13,938 nt of DNA, from contig CAJUOR010000050.1 of assembly GCA_910588165.1 (NCBI GenBank), positions 1-13,938 on the forward strand, written 5' to 3'. Both the position numbers and the translations under genes were made by a program. The notes beneath the pieces were generated by a model. That model saw only the letters and a program-made list of their open reading frames with translations, had not been told where the DNA came from and did not search any database. This stretch comes from an uncultured Thomasclavelia sp. (GTDB lineage Bacteria; Bacillota_I; Bacilli_A; Erysipelotrichales; Coprobacillaceae). This document shows positions 1-12,200 of this stretch, one piece after another; position 1 is the first letter of the stretch, and the number at the start of each line of letters is the position of its first letter.

Positions 1-216
1 GATCTCATACATGATATCCAGCATGAACTCCTCGATGATCGCCCGAAGCGCTCTGGCCCCGATATCCTTCTTCATGGCCTTTTCCGCAATCGCCTCCAGA
101 GCGCCCTCGTCAAACTCCAGCTTCACCTCGTCCAGCTCAAGAAGCTTCTGGTACTGCTTTAAAATAGCATTCTTCGGCTCTTTCAGGATCTTGATCATCA
201 TCTCCTTGTCAAGCGC
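1..216 (-). CDS. clpX: ClpX, ATP-binding subunit of ClpXP protease (internal C-terminal fragment)
   Basis: The minus-strand frame is open from the window edge to the junction and reads as about 70 residues of the C-terminal (small) AAA+ subdomain of ClpX. Visible family signatures are ILKEPKNAILKQYQKL, then LDEVKLEFDEGALEAIA, then the sensor-2 segment KKDIGARALRAIIEE, in which the Arg of GAR contacts ATP in characterised ClpX proteins, and finally MLDIMYEI. ClpX is a cytoplasmic hexameric unfoldase that recognises tagged substrates, unfolds them and feeds them to the ClpP peptidase. The zinc-binding domain, Walker A and B motifs and pore loops should lie on the 5' side (higher coordinates) but are absent, because the frame runs into unrelated DNA. 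The last few dozen C-terminal residues lie off the left edge. G+C is about 50% (109 of 216 by hand count), against about 35% in the rest of the window. The identification is strong; the missing 5' part makes it a fragment. Confidence 0.93.
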
Positions 217-231
217 CTTCCAGGTACTAAA
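211..231. other. Chimeric junction between clpX fragment and giant adhesin gene
   Basis: ClpX similarity on the minus strand is good up to the codons for ALDKE (about 202-216) and then stops. The plus-strand adhesin frame looks convincing from about 220 onward (LPGTKDVDDTNPYY). Base composition changes at the same place, from about 50% to about 35% G+C. Both genes are cut at their 5' sides and point away from each other, with no intergenic region. If one base near 215-217 is treated as an insertion, the minus strand could read LEALD for a few more codons, so the exact breakpoint is uncertain by 10-15 bases. A short shared sequence at the join is possible. Confidence 0.82.
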
Positions 232-3200
232 GATGTTGATGACACAAATCCATATTATCGCCAACCTAATGAGAAAATGGATTTGGATAAGGCGATAACG
301 CACGCTATTATTACAGTAAAGATAAATCAAAGCGATAGTTTCGACGGGACGCACGCTGCTATGCCGGATTTCGGAAACTGGGTAGAAGATACGACAGATA
401 TGGCCGATCAGCATATGTTTGAATTTGTCGGCCGTGCCAATAAAACCGGAACATTAAGTCCGACAGCTACCGCAAAATTAACAATCGGTGATCGTGAAAT
501 TGATGGGCAGGGCAATCAAAATGCTCAAAGATCTACCGATGGTAAAGACATTAAAACAACTAAATCAACTTGGTCTTTGAAAAACCATTACAGACAATGG
601 TATTCAAGACGTGTATGTGGTTATAACAGTTGTTGGTGGGAATGGTATTATAATTTAATTCCTTATACAGCTGCGGATTTATATAGTACATCTACTATTT
701 CTGTGACAGAAAGAAGTTCATTAGATACTAAACATGGTATTGAAAATAGTATGTATCATAGAAAGTCATATTCTAATGGTACGCACGATGCAGAATACAC
801 AACGGAAAATAGAAAAGTAGACTATTTATATGGTAGAGAACGTCCATACAACATTACGATGATAAGACGTGCCAATCCGGGAAGTCACAGCGGTTATGAT
901 ACAACTGCCTACGAATCTTATATCGATCACGCATACTTCACAGATACAATGCCACCTTTAAAAGGAAGCTTTGATGCGGAACTCGGGTATCAGGGATTTA
1001 GACCGACAAAGATTTTATTAAAACAAGACTTATTAAAAGTGGCGAAGACTTTCAAGGTTACTTTAAAAGACGGTACAGAGTATGTTTATACATACGATAT
1101 TATCAAAAATGCGGAAGCCGTGTCTGAGGGTGGTATAGACTACTATCGCATCAATGTGTACTATGATGATGATTTAAACATGAAAGATGCGATAAAAAAT
1201 AAAAGGGATACAGATATTGTCTTACATGGTGATGCGACAGCTATCAATTATATTACTCAACTTGATTTAGAGTTAGAAAATATCAATGGTGATGGCGATT
1301 TTGCAAGTGAAACACATGGTCAGGCAAGAAATACTTATTTTGAAGGCACTGCCAATCAAAAGCTTATTCGTCTATACGGAAATGTTAACGTTGTTAATGG
1401 ACAAGAGGCTAACGGTACGTATGATGGTATCAACCGTGTTCAATCATTTATTAAAAATGATGGAGGCAATCAAGGTGCATTAGGTACTGGTGTATGGAGT
1501 TCGCACAGTCCTAGACCGGCCATGATGAAAGCCTTCCAAGTACCATTGGAAGCAAGTTCAACTTTGGCAAGCTTGGAAAAAGGTAAATTATGGGATTATG
1601 AAATAAATAAAGAAAATGGCACAGATGTGGGTAATAAACCTGATGTTGCGTATTATTCTTTGAATTTCAAAAATGAAGGCGAAACAAATTTAACTGCTCC
1701 GGGCGATACCGAAAAGTACGATGAAGCAACTATCAGTAAAATTGATTTCACTCAGCCTTTACCAAATGATTTTAGATTAACAAAGATTTCGATTCCAAAA
1801 GAGTTATTTGAGGGAACGAAGTTTAAAATATCAGCCTTTGAAGTTAATGACGGTACGAATACGGTAAACGTTAAAGACAAATTTAGCTTAAATGGGGATA
1901 ACTATGAATTAGATTTAACGGCGTTATTTAAAGACGGTACTTTAACAAGAACCAACACATCTGAAAAGATTCTTTCATTTAGAGGTGTGTATGAAGTCGT
2001 GAAGAACGATATTACAGATTTATCAAATTATCTGACAGCCGGAAAAGAATTGTTAGATGGCAAAGATGATTTGAAATTTGAAGGTATCTGGGTTGACAGA
2101 ACACAAGATGCGATCGATAAAAATGTTTACGATGACACTTCCACACCTACAGTTGGCAAACTTGCGTACGAATATTATAGCAACGAAAGATTCCCGGAAC
2201 GTACATTGAAATTCTCAACTGCTCAATTCGGGACAACCGCTCAAATTATTGAAAAGAATAATTACCTAGATCAAACTATTTACAATCGTGTTTCCGGATT
2301 GGAAATCAGTCAACAAAGAGGAACAACGATTCAAGTATTAGATGCCGATGGCAACCTTGTTGACAGAAAAACGCTTGCTTACGATGAATATCTTGAAGCG
2401 CAAGCCGATGGCTCAACTAAAATGACACCGGTTGACAATGGTAAGTTATATCCAAATGATCGTATTGAACATTTAATAACTGTATCATCACCGGGAACTG
2501 TTAATGAAGATATACCTTTGAAAAATCCGGTATTACGTTTTACAGCACCGAAAGGTACTAGAATTATTGGTTGGGAATTTGTCAAATCGACAGATGCAGC
2601 CAACACAACAGTTAGTGATGATTATAAGATTTTAGACAGCAGTGATTTAGAAGCTTTGGCATATAAATCCACAGATGCTACCGACCAAGATGCACAAGTA
2701 TTTGATGAAGGTCAAATATATGATTTTGATGATGAAAAGAACAAGACGAATTTCAAAGATTTAGTTATTAAGCCAAAAGGTGATCATTATCTATCTGTTA
2801 ATGGCTCATATCAAGTTATCGTTCACTTAGAAATGGTCAATGAATATGATAAGAAGGCTTTTGAAGGACAAGTGACAACCGAACAAGTTTACGCTTCAGC
2901 TCAATATCGTCACAATTATGCCAATTACTTTATCTTTGGACGTAGTAATTCATCTAGTTACAATACAAGATATGGCAATGATATTACCGGTACAGCTAAC
3001 ACAACAACATTAACGCGTACAACTTCAGTTGATGCTAATCGTGATGCGGCTAATGAATTCGGAATCATTGGAACAAGTACGTTGACTTACTTTACAAATA
3101 ATCAAAAACCAAGCATTGGTATTACTTATGTCAATGGGGAAGCGACAGATTATGCAGATGTAGAGTTAAAGATAGGCAATATTGCAAACTATTCTTTACA

Positions 3201-6200
3201 CGCTCAGAAAAATCAAGTCTTAGATATTAACTTTATTAAGGAAACCGGCAAAGGAACAGGAAAACAGTATTTCCACCTAACAGAAAGGCCGTCTGTTAAG
3301 TATGTTGTTTCAGATAGTGAAGCAGGTAAAGATGGTGTTTACCAAGAAGTAATTGATGGAGTAACACGTTACTACCGTATGGCAAAAATTTACTATAAGA
3401 TAGGTAGTGTTGAATTAGATCAGCCATCAAGTATCGGCGGTGTAACGCAAGGCTGGACACTGCTTGCAAGTGATGCCTTGACTGATCCCGATGCAGAACG
3501 TGCTTTCTTAGAAAAGATTGAACAAATAAGAATTGTCTATGAAGATGTGCCTGCTTTCTTAAATGATGATGGAAATACATTAGTTGTTATGGATAATGTT
3601 ATTTTCAAAGGCTATGCAGAACATCAAGAAGAAAGAACAGATGTCGAAAATACAGCAAATCAAGGCAACAGTACAATGCAAATTAATGTAGATGAAACCT
3701 TTATTCATGTGCATGAAGATGAACCGTTAAATGAAACATTAGTATATAGAGATAACGTTTCAACAAAAGACGTTTATCGCATTAGACCTAGATTGGAAGT
3801 AGAATTGCAGTCATTTAGCAGTGAAGAAGAAGCTTTCGCAGATTATGTTGAAAACCCAAGCAATCTGAAAATGGGTTATCGTCCGGGTGAAACATTCTGG
3901 TATAAGATGGTTGTTAAAAATATTTATAACAGCTCTACTACACCTGGCAATGGTCCATTATTAAATCCGATTATTTACGATAAAGTTCCAAGTGAATATT
4001 TAGACTTTAACGGTGAAGAAAAAGGAAAATATAGGGTTTACTTGCATAATACGATTGATGGTACATCAGTTGAATTGACAGATGAGCTTTATGATAAAAA
4101 CGCTATTACATCAACTAAAATTCAGGCTGAGGATATTGGCGGAAGTCAAAAGTTACAATACGTCAATACGGCTGAGGGAGATGCTAAGCCAACAGATACA
4201 AAGAACAATCCTACATACAATCCTAGTGATCCGACAAAATCTACGATTGAATTTACTGTTTATAAATTTGATTTCAGTAAAATCAATATGGATTTAGATA
4301 GAGGCTGTCGTTTAGAAATTATTTATGAAGTACAAGCCCATGAAGATAATCTTCCGGTTATTCAATGGATATCAGATACAAATCAAGCCATCAACGGTAA
4401 AAATGCTTACTTACCACGTTTTGGAGAATATTCAAACTATAGTTATTCTACATTATATATGAATCAAAACGATGTTAAGGATAAAATGATGGATATGGAC
4501 AATCTGATCCATGAATTTGGGGTAACAGGTGATTTAAACCATGGAACTGACCCATTAGAATTCTTAAATGGTACAGTATCGTATATTCCGGGTGCCACAA
4601 CAAATAGAAAAGCAACAGGTAACTGGTCATATACAACTTCCGATCAAACAGATAAATTCTTTGGAGATAACATCAATTCTTCAGCGAAACAAAAAGTGAC
4701 AATCGGAATGTCAAATGATGAAAATGGAAATTACAGGCATGATAAACCATCAACGGATACGGTTTATGCTATCTTTAACAACAGTGCAAGTGTTAATGGA
4801 ACGACATTCGGAAAACAGTTAAGTAGACCTCGTAGTTACTATACATACTTGACATCAGGACGTGTAGCCAATACGACAAAATCAACGGTTACAGCAGATA
4901 CCGATAGCGATTGGAGAGATGTATTTAGTGATGATACACAGCAAAATATCGTATGGGCACAACATAATTTGCACCTTCAAAAATCATGGATAGCCAGTGC
5001 AAGTGAAATGGTTAGTCGTACCGGTGCAAAGTATTATGATAGTGGCACAGATATTACGCATAAACGTTTGGCAAACCACCAAAGTGGAGGCTATTATGAT
5101 GCGAATTATGAATCCTATATTTATGAGGATAATCATACACCGGCATTAGAATTTACTGAAAAATATACCTCACGTTTATATGCATCTAACTATGGTGATT
5201 GGGATATTAAAGGTACAGAATTTATTTATGTGTTCCCTAAAGGCGCAAGACCGGATTTCAATGACGATGGTACATTGAGCATTCAAGGTTACCTCTATGA
5301 CGGTAAAATTAAAACCGGTACACAGCACGGAAATCACAATTCTACCGAAATGACCGATGCAAGCCAATGGAAAAAATTCAATTCTAAAGATTATGAAAGT
5401 AGAATTGAGTATGAAATTCTTCAAAATCCTGACGAAATTAAAGATGGCAATCAATTTGTATTACCATCAAGCAGTATCGTTGACGCACGTCGAAATCCGA
5501 ACGGACAAGAAGAGCGTTATGCGTTGGAAGAAGTTGAAGGATGCTGGGTAATTAAAGTTACTGCCCATACAACTCTTAGAAAATGGTATAACCGCAAAGA
5601 AGGTCAAGGTTATATTATGGCCTTAGACATTCCTTCTGTGATTTATCAAGATACGATGGAAGGCTATTGGTACGACCGTTTATATGCTGCTCCGATTGAT
5701 ACAGTAGAGAATGCCTACTATCAAGTTTATGATACAGATTATCAATTATCTAAAGTTTATAGCGGTGTTGATGCAAACGAACACTTCGATTTAGACCTTG
5801 GTGGTATGAATGATTACTTCAGATGTACTTATTGGAACGGAAATGCTCAACCTTATTCATTGTTTGCACCGGCAACAATGTATATCAATGGTTTCAACAT
5901 TCAAAACAATCGTGTATCCAGTGAAGTTGATAGCTTAATTTTAGCTGATGAAAATACTCAAATCGCTAATAATGGCAATAAACGCTATTATTCACAAAGC
6001 GGAAACCAAGCAGTTGCGAAAAAGCCGTTTGTGAGATATTGGGCAGATGTGAATGAACGTCAAGATACAGCTAAAACATCAGATGTTTTAGATGATAAGA
6101 ACTTCTATATTGATGTCGAAACAGAAACATTTGATATCAATGTCAATTTAGAAAACCGTTATTATGCGGCTGAATATCCATATGGAGTTTACTATGGTAA

Positions 6201-9200
6201 TCCACGCTCTGATGTAACTTATAGTTACAATGTAGAAGATAGTGGGGCAAGAGGTACCATGTTTGCACCGGTTTATACGATTGTCTTGCCATATGGTATG
6301 ATGCCATTAAATAAAGATGGTAGATTATTCTCTGAAACACGAGATGGCACCGCGACTAATGGTATTAACAAAGATACAAATGCAGTAAGTTGGGATATTC
6401 AGTTGAAACAATGGGATCCAAGTGAAAATTCCCAGGGAAATAATCAAAGACCACATGATGCATCGTCACTACTTAAAGAACAGAATTTAGAGAAAGACGC
6501 ATTTAGGGTTGAGGTCGAGTTTGACCAAACAAGTAAGCAATACATTGTGAAGTTCATTCCTAAGAACAATGACTTTGATCAAGTAGCAAAACTGTTTAAT
6601 GAACAAATTATGCAGATTTCTATGAAGACAGTTGCTTATGATTATGCGAAAAACGGACCAAATGCAACAGAGGACACAGATAACTGGGATGCAGTTCAGG
6701 TATATTTAGGAAGTGCCCATGATGTCTTCAGATTTGCAGCGGATAATAAATTAGCAACAGAACAGAAGACAAACGGCAATCCCTACCAAGTTTTAGCAAG
6801 AAGACTAGCTTCAAGAAACGAAGTCAATAACTTCTATAGTCGCTTTACAGTTGACCCACGTTTAGACAGTCTTCGTTATGTTGAAGTGGATAGAACATGG
6901 TATTATGGACAAAACGGGCAATATGTCGGTGATTACTTAGGTAAAACAGAAGTTCGTAATGCTGAGGACGAAAGTTATCGTTTCCCTACAAAACAAAGAT
7001 TATATGATGAAATCAGTTTATTGGAAGATGATTTTGCCTTAGCGAGCTTATTTGAGAAAACGGCAGCAGATTCTCAAGATTATGCGGATATGAATCACGA
7101 TAGTCATTATATGTTTACAGATGAAAAAGATATCCAAACATTAGATGATGGTGCCATCATTGATGCGGGTGTTTATAACTCAGTTCGTTTGAGTGGAAAA
7201 CACGCTATCTTGATATCTGAGGCAAAAATTAACGATAAACGTCCAGATGATATAGATGCAAACCCATCATTAACATCTGATGACATTGAAAATCCATTGG
7301 ATTATGCGGATAATATTTGGTATTCATTAGAAGTGAAAAACAGAATTCCAAATACAACGGCAGATGGATTATTCGACCAAGACGAGTCTAGAGATAATGC
7401 ACCATATTATCGCAGTGATTCAAGAAAAACAGGTGCTATTAACCATGCGACATTTACCTATACTTTATATTTACCGGAAACATTAAGATATGATGATACT
7501 TTTTCGAGTGCCAAAGATGATAAATACGCTGATTATTATGTGGAATTGGTGAATGCAGAAGGTAACGTTGTTGAAAAATGGAATAAAGACGAGTTGAAAA
7601 CTCATGGCTGGGATGTTGAGGTTAAATCCTTCCCGGTTGACGAAGACGATCCAAAAGGACCGCAATATGTAAGAGCCATCGTTGTTCCGGCCGGTAAGGA
7701 AGGAACAAATGCCAGCAATATGTATCTTCCTGATCAACGTGTTCCGGGACACTTGAAAAACGGAGAAAGAATAATTCTTCATTTGAAAACACGTGTGGCT
7801 GAAACAGGTGCTATAAGTGAAGATGCAACATGGCAAGAAGGTGGCAGTGAAGCCTATGTGAATTTACATGGTTTAGATGGTACAAAGATTTCAATTAAAG
7901 ATTTAAAACCGGTAGATCCAAACGCACATCCATACAGTGAGCAGGATATTAAAACGATTGAATTTGAAAATATTTCACCTGACGAACCTATTAGAAAAGA
8001 TGATGGTCATGATTTCGATTTCGATGGTGACAGTTTAGCTAAAGTACCATCTGAAATTTATAGTTATGATACAGTTGGTGGATTCAAGATTACGCAACCG
8101 GATATGACCGTTCGAGCAAATACAGTCAGAGTAAGACGTATACTAGCACCAGAACCAATTACCGGAGAAATTCCATCAAGAGATAGCGTCTTCAGATTAT
8201 CAGAAACACAAGAGATGGTTTTAAACCAATCTATCTTAAATGAAGGTGCTGTCAATCGATTTGTAACTCAATTTAACTTACCATATAGAAGTAAGTTGCT
8301 TCCATCTTCACAAATAGCCGCAGCGCCTGACCCAAGAATTAAACTCGAAGTTGATCGTATAACGACAGGAAAATGGGAAGTACCTGATGATGCGAAGTAT
8401 AAAGAAGAGTTAGAAAAGAATTTAAGAGTATATGTTTATGTGAACAGTAAAAACACACAAGAGAATTATCAAAATATTACTCAAGATATTATAGATGATG
8501 TTAATAGCTCATGGACTTTACTCAATCCGGGTGGCTCAGCAATCAATACAAATCAAGAGCTGAATATACCGGATGCCCTTAATGTATCGCAAGTGATTTG
8601 GGTTGTTCAACATAAAGATGATCCGGAACATTATGCTGTACCAAAAGGCTTTAGATTGGATGTTGATGCCGATGATACAACACCTGAGAAGGAAGAAATC
8701 AATGATGTTGACCCAGTCTTGCCATATACTAAAGAGGGACTTCATGAATTCCCATTTAGTCAGAATATCTTAGATAATTCTATTAGAATCTCTGTATTCA
8801 CTGAATTTGTGGACAACAAAGGTGATGCTCAATATTTGAACTTCTTCACATCAGCTTGGGCAAAACATTCTGATAGTAAAAACGGTTCATTAGCTCCAAA
8901 TAGCTATCGCTGTGGATATCAAGTATCTTCTGAACTTCCGGTTATGGATTTCTATGCAGGTACCAAATACTTGAAACGTACCGCAGGTAAATACACATGG
9001 AGTGATTCATTGATTTTCGACTTAAGTATTAGTAGAATAGTTAAGCATAAGCTGGAATTATTCAATGTTAATCAGGAACTCTTAGATGAGAATGCTATTC
9101 CTGAAAAGGAAGACATTTTGAGTAATCCGACGCTTACCGTGGCTCTACCTTACAGAGAGCCAATCCTTGCAACGAACTTCCGTTATGTTCCTTATGATAA

Positions 9201-12200
9201 GGATAGCGGTGTTGATGGAACACCATTGGATCCTAATTATGAAACTAAGAATTCCAATGACTTAACGAAGATTCAGTCAAATCTTCAATGGACAGCATAT
9301 ATCCAAGATACAGACGGAAATAAGTACCCATTGAAAGATCCGGATACGACGACTTCTCGTCAAGATGATGATAAAGTTCTCTTATCACTTAAAGGCGATC
9401 CATACTTTACTAGAAAGAAAGTTGATAGTGGTAATGAACGTAATACAATTACATTCTCATTTAGTGGTAAATTGCAACCGGGACAAAGAGTTGTCGTTGA
9501 ATTCCTTGCAAGTATCAGTGATGGATTAAGTACAACAAATCCGGAAGATATGCAAGCTAAGGGTTATGCGATGAAAGAAGGAAACTTCATCGCCGGACGT
9601 TTACCAACCTTAGAAGATAACGGAGAAGGCGGCTTTAATGAAGTTCCTTCAATGGTAGGGGTTAAAGCAGATAGATACGATGTTAATAACAACAATGACG
9701 TCAACGAGTTAGTATTGGAATTAAATTCTGGTGCAGTAAGCTTTGCAGCGAATACAGTTGTTCAGCGTCGTAAACGTGCTTCTACCGATCTGAACTCAAC
9801 TAACGTTGAATCAACAAAACCAATCCCTGTCCAAGAGGGTGGTATTTACACCTTTACAAGTGGTATTCAGAGTTTAAATACGGCAGGTCAGCCAGACTAT
9901 ATGGCTCCGGTATTATTTGATATCTTGCCATATAAAGGTGATGAAGTTATCACAGGAAGCTTTGATGCAGCTGATGGTAACTACAAAGCTAAAAAACGTA
10001 ATTCTCAATGGAATGGTTGGCTTATTCCTTCATCTATTGAATTGTATGCATATTCATTAGTACAGCCAACTGATACAGAGATGAAATACTACAAGATTGA
10101 ACCAAGTGAATATGATGTTTACGTTGGTCCATTAGAAAAGAATGCCGATGGCTCATATCAGTTAAAATACGATGAAAATGGATTACCGATTATACCGGAC
10201 GTTAATAGTCGTAGTATTAGCCGTTTCTATGAGAACATCAATACTGATACAGCTGATAGTGTTCTAAATACAGATTTTGTAAAATTGTCAGATATCCTTA
10301 AAGCACCAAATTCAGAAGAATTGATTAAAGGCGTTCGTACAATCTTAATTAAAATGAAAGATCCGGGAAAATATGTTGTTTATGGTGGCGGACGATATGA
10401 ATTAAAATATAGTATGCAAACACCATTGAACTTACCAATCTTCAAAGGTGATATTCTTGTGGATACAGTACCAAGTGAATATCAGGCATATACAGGCTGG
10501 AATACAATGGCAAGTGCAGTTATCAACTATAACGGTGCGCCAAATCCTCCATTGGCAGGAGAAGGTATCAATTACCTTATCGGTGATTCAAATGAATCAG
10601 GTATCTTTACAGATGCGCCAAGTCAAAGAGGATATATCGGAGATTATGTCTGGTATGATGCTAATGCTAATGGAAAACAAGATGAAGCGAAATATGAACG
10701 TATCATCAACGGTAGTCGAAACATTTTATCGGAATTAACAACTGATTTCGATGGAGATGGCGTAAATGATGATCCGGGTATCAATGGCGTTCAATTAGAA
10801 CTGTTAACAGAAAACGGTTATCCATGTAATGTTGATGGCGAAGCAGTTATCGCCAATACCGAAAACGATAAAGGCGGATACTTCGTGATTGATGAAGCAA
10901 CAGGTCAATATAAAGTTGACATAGATGGTATTCGTATTTGGACAAGCAAAGGTCCGGCAACAACAGTTACGCAATCTGATTACTATGGTAATGACGGATA
11001 CTACATATTTGCAAACTTAGCACCTGGACAATATAAGATTCGTATGACATTACCTCAGGAATATAACAACTATGCCTTGACAACGCCTATTGTCAAAGAG
11101 AAAAAGGTAACGATTTATAATCCGGGTGATAAATTACCGAAATTAAATACAGCATTCGATATTGATTGTAATGAAGCCGAAGTTACAAATCTTACTTTTG
11201 AAACAGGAACAATTACAGTTGAAGCAGTAGATTTGACAAATGAGGAAGCATTCAAGAAATATGATAGTGAAGCAGTAACGCTTGATATTGGTATCGGACA
11301 TCCAAGTCGTTATGGTGGAACCGTATGGAATGATGCTAATGATTTAGTTGATGTAACAAATCACTATAATGGTATTTTAGATACCGGAGAACCGGCTGTT
11401 TCAGGTGTACAAATAAAAGCTTATGAAAAAGGTGAGTCTGATGTTGCGATTGGTATGGACGGTCGTCCATTAGTTGTAACAACTAACAGTTCGGGTGATT
11501 ATATCTTTGAATCCTTATGGCCTAATAAGGAATACCAATTCAAGATAGAAAATACGACGGTTAAAGGTATCAATTATAAAGCATCACCAAAAACACCGAA
11601 TCTTAATGATCCATTGGCTCAAGATAACGATAATGACGGTGTGAATGAAGAAATTGACGAAAAGAAGATTGTCACAGTTGCTTCTTTCAAAACGGCATAT
11701 CCTATCCAAGACGGTCAATTGTTATTAGATGAAAAAGATCCGACAAAGGTAAAACTGATTTCAACGATTGATATTGGATTAGTTGAACCGGGAACAGGAT
11801 CAATCGGAGATTATGTTTGGGTAGATAAGAATGGCAATGGTATTCAAGATGAAAACGAACAAGCATACACTGAGGAATTAGAATTAACTTTAGAACCTTA
11901 TTATTACAACAATGATGAGAAGAAGTGGATTGCGTTTGAAGAAGATGTTTTCAAAAATGAATTCAAAAATGCGGCAATGACAACAAGCTCAAATGAAACA
12001 GGCTTCTATTCATTCACTAAATTACCTGGTATTTACACTATCGGATATGATGAAAATGACGAGGTAACGGAAAATGAAGATCAAGTTGTAAGATTTGAAA
12101 ATTATGTCATTGGTTACAAGATTAAAGTCGATGCTTTACCTGATGATTATACTTATACATCATACAAAAACGGTAAAGACGATGTTGACAATAACTTAAG

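Noticed and set aside
1..4. Window begins with GATC, and GATC occurs again at 187 and 193 near the junction
   Set aside because: A restriction-site join was considered, but ClpX similarity continues past both inner sites, so the breakpoint is not at a GATC.
277..279. In-frame ATG as the start of the giant gene
   Set aside because: There is no good ribosome binding site spacing or signal peptide after it, and the coding-like sequence continues upstream to the junction. A secreted adhesin should begin with a signal sequence.
11..298. Plus-strand frame of 95 codons across the clpX fragment and junction
   Set aside because: It is antisense to clear ClpX coding sequence and its downstream part crosses the chimeric junction. 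The protein has no recognisable features.
1531..1544. Similarity of 12 of 14 bases to the junction region (215-228)
   Set aside because: It could suggest homology-driven joining, but the match is too short and imperfect in a window this size to be meaningful.
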